The translations under genes were made by a program, and so were the position numbers. The notes beneath the pieces are model-generated. The model saw only the letters and a program-made list of their open reading frames with translations, was not told the origin of the DNA and did no database searches. A stretch of 64,000 bases of DNA from Pseudomonadota bacterium (GTDB taxonomy: Bacteria; Pseudomonadota; Alphaproteobacteria; Micavibrionales; CSBR16-224), in assembly GCA_013285465.1 (NCBI GenBank), contig CP053449.1, positions 805,540 through 869,539 of the forward strand. The letters run 5' to 3'. Shown here one piece after another: positions 41,446-48,576 of the stretch (its first letter is position 1; every line of letters begins with the position of its first letter).

Positions 41446-43495
41446 CGTGAAAAAAGCGCTGCTGCTGTGCGGCTTGTCGTTTTTTATTTTCTGCGCGGCT
41501 CTGCCGGGGGCGGCTGTCATGCTTGACCGTGCTTCCCCGCCTGATTTATCCCGCTATCACAATGTGTCACCTGTCGTGCTGGACGCAGACGGAAAAATCC
41601 TGCGTGCCTTCACGGTGGAGGATGGCATCTGGCGCTTGCCTGTGAAGACCGCAGATGTCTCACAGGATTACCGTGCGCAGCTGATGGATTTTGAAGACAA
41701 GCGTTTTCCCGCGCATCACGGCGTTGATTTTCTGGCGCTGGCGCGGGCGGTGGTACAGCTTGTACAAAACGGGCATATTGTCTCCGGCGGCTCGACCCTG
41801 ACAATGCAGACGGCCAGATTGCTGGAGCCGCGTCCGCGCAGCATCGCCGCGAAATTTATTGAAATGCTGCGGGCATGGCAGCTGGAAGCGCATTTCAGTA
41901 AAGATGATATATTGCAAATCTATCTGACACTGGCACCGATGGGCGGCAATATCGAAGGCATCCGCGCCGCAACGATGTTGTACTTTGGCAAGGAGCCGTC
42001 AAATCTGACACCGGCGGAAGCCGCTTTGCTGGTGGCATTGCCGCAATCACCAACGGCACTGCGCCCCGATCTTTATCCCGCACGGGCAAAAGCCGCACGG
42101 AACAAAGTGCTGATGCGGGTACTGCCGCAGCAGATGGCGGCAGAGTCGCTGGATGATCCGCTGCCGCAAAGACGAAAAGATATGCCGTTTCTTGCGCCAC
42201 ATCTGGCGCGCCGTCTGATAGCGGAAAACTGCCCGACCCCTTGCCGCAGCTTTATTCAACGTGATTTGCAATCCGCCCTTGAACAAGAGACGCAAAAATT
42301 TGTGGCCGAACTGCCGCGGCAGGTTAGTGCGGCGCTGGTGGTGGTTGAAAATGACAGCGGCAATGTCATCGCCTATGTCGGCAGTGCCGGATTTTTTAAC
42401 ACCGCGCGGGACGGGCAGGTTGATATGGCGGCGGCTGTGCGCTCGCCGGGCTCGTCTTTGAAACCTTTTATCTATGGTATCGCTTTTCAGGACAGGCTGG
42501 TGCATCCCGCCACGATGATCCATGACGCTCCGGCGATGTTCGGCGGCTATGCGCCGCGCAATTTCCTGCGCGACTATGCGGGTGATGTGACGATTGCCAA
42601 AGCTTTGCAACTTTCCCTGAATGTGCCTGCGGTAAAGGTGCTGGACGGCATTAGCCCGTCGCGTTTCGCCGATCTGCTGGCACGGGCAGGGGGCATGCTT
42701 GTCATGCCTGCGGGCGACGCTGCACCTGCATTGCCGCTTGCGCTGGGCGGGGCAGGCATCCGGCTGGAACAGCTGGCGCAGCTTTATGCCGCCATTGCGC
42801 GCGGCGGTGATGCGTTGCCGCTGCGTTATCATGCAGGACAGGCGCAGGGGACAGCACAGGAATTTCTATCTCCGGAATCCGCCGGCTGGCTGACGACAAT
42901 TCTGCGCGGCGTGGAAAATCCGTCAGGGTTTCTGGCGCAGCGTTTTGCAGAGAAACAGCACCGTATTGCATTTAAAACAGGAACCTCCTACGGCTTCCGC
43001 GATGCGGTTGCGATTGGCTTTTCCGCACGCCATACGGTGGCCGCCTGGGTCGGCAGACCGGATGGCGCGCCGCATGATAATTTTATCGGGCTGGATACGG
43101 CGCGGCTGATGCTGCGCGGCTTTGATTTGATTTGGAACGCTAATCCGGCGGCAGAGGAAGAATTGCTGCAGGAACGCCGTTTCGGAAAACCGCCTGCGGC
43201 GCTGCGGCGTTATCCCGCGCCGCCTGTTAGTGCGGCAATCGGGCAATCAAAAAATTTCCGCATTCTGTTCCCGCCGAAAGATGCGGTGGTATCGGCTGGG
43301 AACAGCAAACCCGTTACACTTGAGGCCGATGCGGGCAGACGTCCTTACACATGGCTGGTCAATGGCGCACCCGCAGGACAAAGCCTGCTGTCGGGCAGCT
43401 TGTCATGGCGACCTGCAGGTGCGGGAGCTTACCGCATCACCGCCATTGATGCGACAGGCGCGCATGACAGTGTTGAAATCTGGCTGCAAAACTGA
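41438..43495 (+). CDS. pbpC: Penicillin-binding protein 1C
   Basis: PBP1C is a bifunctional peptidoglycan enzyme. After an N-terminal membrane anchor come the GT51 glycosyltransferase (EDKRFPAHHGVD, GGSTLTMQTARLL, about 55-225), the transpeptidase domain with SSLK at 339-342, the SLN-type motif and KTGT at 513-516, and a C-terminal BiPBP_C-like beta domain from about 600. All catalytic signatures are present. Coupling with the upstream alpha-2-macroglobulin through an 8-base overlap matches the known yfhM-pbpC pairing, thought to guard repair of damaged envelope. Confidence 0.96.
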   Translation: MSSVKKALLLCGLSFFIFCAALPGAAVMLDRASPPDLSRYHNVSPVVLDADGKILRAFTVEDGIWRLPVKTADVSQDYRAQLMDFEDKRFPAHHGVDFLALARAVVQLVQNGHIVSGGSTLTMQTARLLEPRPRSIAAKFIEMLRAWQLEAHFSKDDILQIYLTLAPMGGNIEGIRAATMLYFGKEPSNLTPAEAALLVALPQSPTALRPDLYPARAKAARNKVLMRVLPQQMAAESLDDPLPQRRKDMPFLAPHLARRLIAENCPTPCRSFIQRDLQSALEQETQKFVAELPRQVSAALVVVENDSGNVIAYVGSAGFFNTARDGQVDMAAAVRSPGSSLKPFIYGIAFQDRLVHPATMIHDAPAMFGGYAPRNFLRDYAGDVTIAKALQLSLNVPAVKVLDGISPSRFADLLARAGGMLVMPAGDAAPALPLALGGAGIRLEQLAQLYAAIARGGDALPLRYHAGQAQGTAQEFLSPESAGWLTTILRGVENPSGFLAQRFAEKQHRIAFKTGTSYGFRDAVAIGFSARHTVAAWVGRPDGAPHDNFIGLDTARLMLRGFDLIWNANPAAEEELLQERRFGKPPAALRRYPAPPVSAAIGQSKNFRILFPPKDAVVSAGNSKPVTLEADAGRRPYTWLVNGAPAGQSLLSGSLSWRPAGAGAYRITAIDATGAHDSVEIWLQN

Positions 43496-43501
43496 CGGTG
43501 C

Positions 43502-44266
43502 CTAGCGGTTAAAAACGCTTTTTTCCGCAACCCCCGTCATATCGCTGCTATGCATAAAAACACCGTGTTTTAAGAAATGCTCCGTTTGTGCAATGACGCG
43601 GTTATTCATCATCATAAAAGTATGGGTGGTCGGAAGGATGATGTGGTCTTTCATACCTTTCAGCTTTGTGCGTTCCACCGTGACCTTGCCGTCATCTTGT
43701 CCCGGCAGCATGGCGGAGGAGAACGGGTCAATGCTGCGTGTTCCGGCAATAACGCCAAGGTCGAAATCAATGGGACCCAGCAGATTGGCGATGCCGCGTT
43801 GATCGGTCACAAGCTGCATTCCCGCGGGGCCGTAAAAATTCTGGAACAGAACATTATTGGCAAGGAAATCGGCCACTTCGCTGCCTTGATTGGGCGTTCC
43901 CAGCATGACGACACGCCCCAGATTGTCAGGGCGGTGGCGTTTGATGATGGCGCGTGTGACAAGCCCGCCCATGGAATGACCGACAAAATGAATTTTGTAA
44001 TCAGCGGTTTTCGTAAAAGGTTTGATCTGCGCATAGATATTATCCGCCAGACGGTCAATCGTATATTGCTGTGATTGATAATCAATATTAATGACATGAT
44101 AGCCCGCCTGCGTAAAACGTGCGGCCATTTTTTCCATGGATTTGCTACTGCGCTGAATGCCGTGCAGCAAGACGATATAATCGCCGTCAGCATTTGCGGC
44201 GCGAACCGGGGTTGCGGTAAAAAACAAGACTGCAAACACCGCCCCGAAAATCATTTTTTTAAACAT
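43502..44266 (-). CDS. Secreted lipase-like alpha/beta hydrolase
   Basis: The 254-residue protein has a signal peptide (about 1-23, FAVLFFTATPVRAA) and the serine-lipase elbow VGHSMGGLVTRA, preceded by the oxyanion-region VLLHGIQRSSKSM, then GTPNQGSE, which is common in lipases and PGAP1-like hydrolases. The acid and His probably lie in GQDDGKV and TTHTFMMM. It is likely periplasmic or secreted. It sits directly after the tetR gene on the minus strand (1-base gap), so it may belong to the same regulated unit. Substrate is unproven. Confidence 0.85.
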   Translation of the reverse strand: MFKKMIFGAVFAVLFFTATPVRAANADGDYIVLLHGIQRSSKSMEKMAARFTQAGYHVINIDYQSQQYTIDRLADNIYAQIKPFTKTADYKIHFVGHSMGGLVTRAIIKRHRPDNLGRVVMLGTPNQGSEVADFLANNVLFQNFYGPAGMQLVTDQRGIANLLGPIDFDLGVIAGTRSIDPFSSAMLPGQDDGKVTVERTKLKGMKDHIILPTTHTFMMMNNRVIAQTEHFLKHGVFMHSSDMTGVAEKSVFNR

Positions 44267-44267
44267 G

Positions 44268-44861
44268 TTATTGCAGCCCTTTCATGTAATTTTCAATCAA
44301 TGTATCTGTCAGGGATTGCACGGGATCAGCACCCGTTATATCCAACCGTCCGTTTAATCCCAATACGCAAATACCGTGTACGCTGGCCCAGAGAATTTTT
44401 GCAGAGCGCTCGGCCTTGGCGGCGGTTTTGCAGACGGGGGCCAGATGTGCTTCCACCATGCGGAACAGCTGCGCGGTTTTTCCCATGTACCAATCAGGGC
44501 GGTCTTCCTCCGTCATCTGTTCGTAATTTGTCAGCACATTCCACAGGTTGAAATTTTCCGTGGCAAAACGGATATAGGTTTTCGCAATTTTTTTCAGAGC
44601 GCGGGTCGCATTCTTTTCCGTTTGCGGCACGTCTTTTTCCAATGCCTCGTAAAGCGAATCCAGCGTTGCCGCATTGATATGCATCATCAAATCATCCATA
44701 TCCTCGAACACATTATAAAGCGTCCCGACCGTATAGCCGATATCGCCTGCGATGCGCCGCATGTTCAGATTGCTTAATCCCTGTGCTGCGATAATCTTGC
44801 GTGCCGAAATAACGGACATCTCTTTCAGCTCTTCCCGTGTGTGGTCTTTTCTGCGTGCCAT
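44268..44861 (-). CDS. TetR-family transcriptional regulator
   Basis: The 197-residue protein has an N-terminal TetR helix-turn-helix: ARKIIAAQGLSNLNMRRIAG and DIGYTVGTLYNVFEDMDDLM; the rest is the helical ligand and dimer domain (TetR_C-like). The start at 44861 is chosen because GGGA lies six to seven bases upstream of it, while the ATG at 44867 is almost on top of that sequence. It is divergent from the eight-gene acyl-metabolism block, with palindromes between them, and is its most likely repressor; an acyl ligand is an inference. Confidence 0.9.
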   Translation of the reverse strand: MARRKDHTREELKEMSVISARKIIAAQGLSNLNMRRIAGDIGYTVGTLYNVFEDMDDLMMHINAATLDSLYEALEKDVPQTEKNATRALKKIAKTYIRFATENFNLWNVLTNYEQMTEEDRPDWYMGKTAQLFRMVEAHLAPVCKTAAKAERSAKILWASVHGICVLGLNGRLDITGADPVQSLTDTLIENYMKGLQ

Positions 44862-44885
44862 TTCCATTCCCTGGTTTATATCTTC

Positions 44886-44915
44886 AGTATAGCATATTTT
44901 TTAAACAATGTTCAA
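44886..44915 (-). promoter_or_regulatory. Probable tetR promoter
   Basis: On the minus strand TTGAAC, an 18-base spacer and TATACT give a good sigma-70 promoter whose -35 is part of the repeated TTGAAC palindromes, so binding there would block it. Confidence 0.65.
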
Positions 44916-44939
44916 TAAAATATTGAACGATGTTCAATA
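44908..44939. promoter_or_regulatory. Candidate TetR operator, repeated half-sites
   Basis: ATGTTCAATA occurs at 44908-44917 and 44930-44939, with its inverse TATTGAAC at 44921-44928, making the perfect palindrome TTGAACGATGTTCAA (44923-44937) and a second overlapping dyad. Position between tetR and the divergent operon, over both -35 boxes, fits autorepression and control of the operon. Confidence 0.75.
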
Positions 44940-44951
44940 TTATGTTATAGT
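44923..44951 (+). promoter_or_regulatory. Promoter of the lplT-led operon
   Basis: TTGAAC (44923-44928), a 17-base spacer and TATAGT (44946-44951) form a sigma-70 promoter whose -35 is the left half of the palindrome, 73 bases before the first gene. Confidence 0.7.
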
Positions 44952-45023
44952 AGTAATATAAACAAAAAAATGCGATGATTCGTACGGGATAACAGATAGA
45001 TGACATCGGTAAAGGAAGACAAA

Positions 45024-46418
45024 ATGTCTCACTCTCAATTCGCGCTTTTAAAGACGCGAAGATTCGCGCCGCTTTTCTGGGCGCAGTTCCTTGGCGCATT
45101 CAATGATAATGTGTTCCGCAACGCGCTGGTGATGCTGATTACTTTTTACGCGGCGGAAAAGGTCTCAATGGATCCGCGCATTCTGGTCACAGCGGCAGCA
45201 GGGATTTTCATGCTGCCGTTTTTTCTATTTTCGGCACTGGCCGGACAGATTGTTGATGCGAATGAAAAATCCGCTTATATCCGCCGCTTGAAAAAAATCG
45301 AGATCGGTCTGATGCTGGTCGCTGCGCTGGGTTTCTATCTGCAAAGCGTACCGCTGCTGATGGTGGTGCTGTTTTTGATGGGAACGCAATCGGCATTTTT
45401 CGGCCCTGTAAAATACAGTATCCTGCCGGATCATCTGCATGAGGACGAGCTGATCGGCGGCAATGCCGTGGTCGAGGCGGGGACATTTCTCTCCATCCTG
45501 CTTGGCACGATTATCGGCGGTATCCTGATTATGCGCGAAGGCGGGGTGGAAATGGTATCCGTCATTATCGTGGCAATGGCGGCGGTCGGCTATTTTGCCA
45601 GCCGCTCCATTCCCGAGGCCAAAGCCGCCGACCCGGATTTGAAAATCAGCTATAATATCGTGACGGAAACATGGCGCATTGTCCGCCATGCCGCCCGCAA
45701 TAAGGATGTGTTCTTATCCATCATCGGCATTTCATGGTTCTGGCTGGTCGGTTTTGTATTCCTGTCACAATTTCCCGTTTACGGCAAAGATGTCATCGGC
45801 GGGAATGAGATGATTGTGACCTTGTTCCTGACAACTTTTTCCATCGGTATCGCCTTTGGCTCTTTGCTTTGTGAAAAGCTTTTGAAGGGGGAGGTCAGCG
45901 GGCTGTATGTGCCGCTTGGTGCCTTCGGTATGACGGCGGCGATTTTACTGCTTTGGCTGGTCAGTCCGAAAACCGGCGCTGTTGTTGATGAAGATGCGCT
46001 GATCGGCATTACGGCGTTTTTGTCCAATCCGCAATATTGCGCCGTGTTGGGTGCGATGTTGCTGGTCTCGATTTTCGGCGGTATTTATATCGTGCCGCTT
46101 TACGCCATCATGCAAAGCCGTGCTGATAAGGCGCACCGCTCGCGCACGATCGCGGCGAATAATATTCTCAACGCGCTGTTTATGGTGGCCAGTTCCCTGC
46201 TGGCAATGGGCATGCTGTCGCTGAATATGCGCGTTGTCGATATTTTCCTGACAGTGGGAATTGTCAATATTCCCGTCGGTTTTCTGGTACGGCGTATCGT
46301 GAAAAAACGCCGCGCCATCAACGAAGATATAGAAAAAATGATTTCCGCACCGCTGGCGAAAAAACGTAAAGCCGCAAGCAGCCCGCCGAAATCCGCGAAA
46401 AGGAGAAAAAAATCATGA
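45024..46418 (+). CDS. MFS transporter, LplT-like lysophospholipid flippase
   Basis: The 464-residue protein has 11-12 membrane helices and the LplT-like starter block FLGAFNDNVFRNALVMLI, the SAFFGPVKYSILPDHL motif, and a Lys-rich C-terminal tail. LplT imports lysophospholipids for re-acylation by Aas; in E. coli the two genes are adjacent, as here. The start is at 45024 (MSHSQ), where AAGGA lies seven bases upstream, rather than at 45000. Its stop overlaps the next gene by 4 bases. Substrate is inferred from the partner. Confidence 0.87.
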   Translation: MSHSQFALLKTRRFAPLFWAQFLGAFNDNVFRNALVMLITFYAAEKVSMDPRILVTAAAGIFMLPFFLFSALAGQIVDANEKSAYIRRLKKIEIGLMLVAALGFYLQSVPLLMVVLFLMGTQSAFFGPVKYSILPDHLHEDELIGGNAVVEAGTFLSILLGTIIGGILIMREGGVEMVSVIIVAMAAVGYFASRSIPEAKAADPDLKISYNIVTETWRIVRHAARNKDVFLSIIGISWFWLVGFVFLSQFPVYGKDVIGGNEMIVTLFLTTFSIGIAFGSLLCEKLLKGEVSGLYVPLGAFGMTAAILLLWLVSPKTGAVVDEDALIGITAFLSNPQYCAVLGAMLLVSIFGGIYIVPLYAIMQSRADKAHRSRTIAANNILNALFMVASSLLAMGMLSLNMRVVDIFLTVGIVNIPVGFLVRRIVKKRRAINEDIEKMISAPLAKKRKAASSPPKSAKRRKKS

Positions 46419-48574
46419 TGCGCAAATTCGTCAGATATATTCTTGAAAAACTCTATGATGTAGAGGTTGAGGGCGCGGATAATTTCGCCAAGGCGGGCGA
46501 GCGCGTATTGATCGTCGCCAACCATTTGTCATTTCTGGATGCGCTGCTGCTGGCGGTGTTTCTGCCGGAAAAGCCGCTTTTTGCCATCAATACCTTTATT
46601 GCGCAGAAATGGTGGATCAAACCTTTTCTGGTACTGGCCGATACTTTCGCGCTGGACCCGACCAACCCCTTTGCGACCAAGGCGCTGATCTCGGAAATTA
46701 AAAAGGACCGTAAATGCGTTATCTTTCCCGAGGGACGGATTACCGTGACAGGCTCATTGATGAAAATCTATGAAGGCCCCGGCATGATCGCCGATAAATC
46801 CGAAGCCATGCTGCTGCCGGTGCGGATTGACGGTGCACAATATTCGCCGTTGTCGCGCTTGAAGGGCAAAGTGCGCCTGCGCTGGTTTCCGAAGGTAACG
46901 ATCCGCATTCAGGAACCGCGCCGTTTCGACGTGCCGGATGATGTGTTTGGCCGCGCCCGTCGCGCGGTGATGGGGCGCAAGCTTTACGATATTATGAGCG
47001 AAATGCTGTTCCAGACATCCGACCGCAACAAAACGCTGTTCCAAAGCCTGCTGGATGCCCGCCACACACATGGCGGCAATAAAAAAGTCGTGGTGGATAT
47101 GGAGCGTGCGCCGCTGGGCTACCTCGCCTTGATGCAGCGCAGCTTTATCATCGGCCGCCATATTGCAGGACAGACGGAACGCGGCGAATATGTCGGATTG
47201 CTGCTGCCGAATATGGTCGGAACGATTGTACTGTTTTGCGGGTTGCAAGCCTTCGGGCGCGTTCCGGCAATGCTGAATTTTTCAACGGGATTAAAGAACA
47301 TGCTTTCGGCCTGTAAAACGTCAGGTATCAAACATGTCTATACCGCCCGCCGCTTTGTTGAAATGGGTAAACTGACCGAGATGGTCGCAGGGCTTGAGAA
47401 AAAGGGCATCAAGGTCATCTATCTGGAAGATCTGCGCAAAGAGATCGGCTTTGTCGACAAGATGCGCGGCATGCTGGCGGGGGCGTTTTTTCCCGGTCTG
47501 TATTATAAAATGATTGGTCCGGCTGATCCCGATGATGCGGCGGTGGTGCTGTTCACCTCCGGCTCGGAAGGTGCGCCGAAAGGGGTTGTGCTCAGCCATG
47601 TCAATATTCAGGCGAACCGCTATCAGCTTTCCGCCCGTGTCGATTTCGGCCCGACGGATAAAATCTTTAATGCGCTGCCGATCTTCCATTCCTTTGGTTT
47701 GACGGCGGGAACGATTTTGCCGCTGCTGTCGGGGATTGAAGTTTTCTTTTACCCGTCGCCGCTGCATTACCGCATCGTGCCGGAGCTGGTTTACGATACC
47801 AATTCCACAATCGTTTTCGGCACCGATACGTTTCTGGCCGGTTATGCGCGTTTTGCCCATCCTTATGATTTCTACGCCGTGCGCTATATTTTCGCAGGGG
47901 CGGAAAAACTGAAAGATGAAACCCGCCGTATCTATGCGGAAAAATACGGCGTGCGCGTTTTGGAAGGTTACGGCGCGACGGAAACCTCTCCGGTGCTGAC
48001 GACAAATACGCCGATGCAGAACAAGGCCGGAACCGTCGGGCGTTTGTTGCCCGGCATTGAATATCGTACCGAGGATGTTCCCGGCATTGACGAAGGCGGC
48101 CGCCTGTTCGTTAAAGGGCCGAATATTATGAAGGGCTATCTGCTGTCGGATAAACCGGGAAAATTGCAGCCGCTGGAAGACGGCTGGTATGACACGGGCG
48201 ATATCATCGCCTTTGATGATGAAGGTTATGTGATGATTAAAGGCCGTGCCAAACGCTTTGCAAAAATCGCGGGCGAGATGGTGTCGCTGACGGCGGCGGA
48301 ATCGCTGGTCGCGGCAACCTATCCCGGCTTTGCCCATGCTGTTCTGGGTATTCCCGACAAAAAGAAAGGCGAGGCATTACTGCTGATTACGGAATGCACG
48401 GATGCCGATCCGTCGGAAATTGTCAAACACGCCAAAAAACGCGGCGCGTCCGAGCTGACTGTGCCGCGCCAGATCAAGGTTGTGGACAAAATTCCCGTTC
48501 TAGGCACAGGTAAAACCGATTACGTCACCCTGCAGGATATGGTCGCCGATAAAAAAGGCAGAAAGGCAGCGTAG
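46415..48574 (+). CDS. Bifunctional acyltransferase / acyl-ACP (CoA) ligase, Aas-like
   Basis: Residues 1-220 form a glycerolipid acyltransferase (NHLSFLD, the HX4D motif; FPEGRIT) and residues 230-719 an AMP-binding ligase (VLFTSGSEGAPKGVVLSH, GYGATETSP, DTGDIIAFD, then KRFAKIAGEMVS). The same two domains make up Aas, which activates fatty acids and re-acylates lysophosphatidylethanolamine at the inner membrane. In this operon the ligase could also feed acyl groups to the KAS III-like enzyme two genes later; that is inference. Confidence 0.9.
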   Translation: MMRKFVRYILEKLYDVEVEGADNFAKAGERVLIVANHLSFLDALLLAVFLPEKPLFAINTFIAQKWWIKPFLVLADTFALDPTNPFATKALISEIKKDRKCVIFPEGRITVTGSLMKIYEGPGMIADKSEAMLLPVRIDGAQYSPLSRLKGKVRLRWFPKVTIRIQEPRRFDVPDDVFGRARRAVMGRKLYDIMSEMLFQTSDRNKTLFQSLLDARHTHGGNKKVVVDMERAPLGYLALMQRSFIIGRHIAGQTERGEYVGLLLPNMVGTIVLFCGLQAFGRVPAMLNFSTGLKNMLSACKTSGIKHVYTARRFVEMGKLTEMVAGLEKKGIKVIYLEDLRKEIGFVDKMRGMLAGAFFPGLYYKMIGPADPDDAAVVLFTSGSEGAPKGVVLSHVNIQANRYQLSARVDFGPTDKIFNALPIFHSFGLTAGTILPLLSGIEVFFYPSPLHYRIVPELVYDTNSTIVFGTDTFLAGYARFAHPYDFYAVRYIFAGAEKLKDETRRIYAEKYGVRVLEGYGATETSPVLTTNTPMQNKAGTVGRLLPGIEYRTEDVPGIDEGGRLFVKGPNIMKGYLLSDKPGKLQPLEDGWYDTGDIIAFDDEGYVMIKGRAKRFAKIAGEMVSLTAAESLVAATYPGFAHAVLGIPDKKKGEALLLITECTDADPSEIVKHAKKRGASELTVPRQIKVVDKIPVLGTGKTDYVTLQDMVADKKGRKAA

Positions 48575-48576
48575 CT

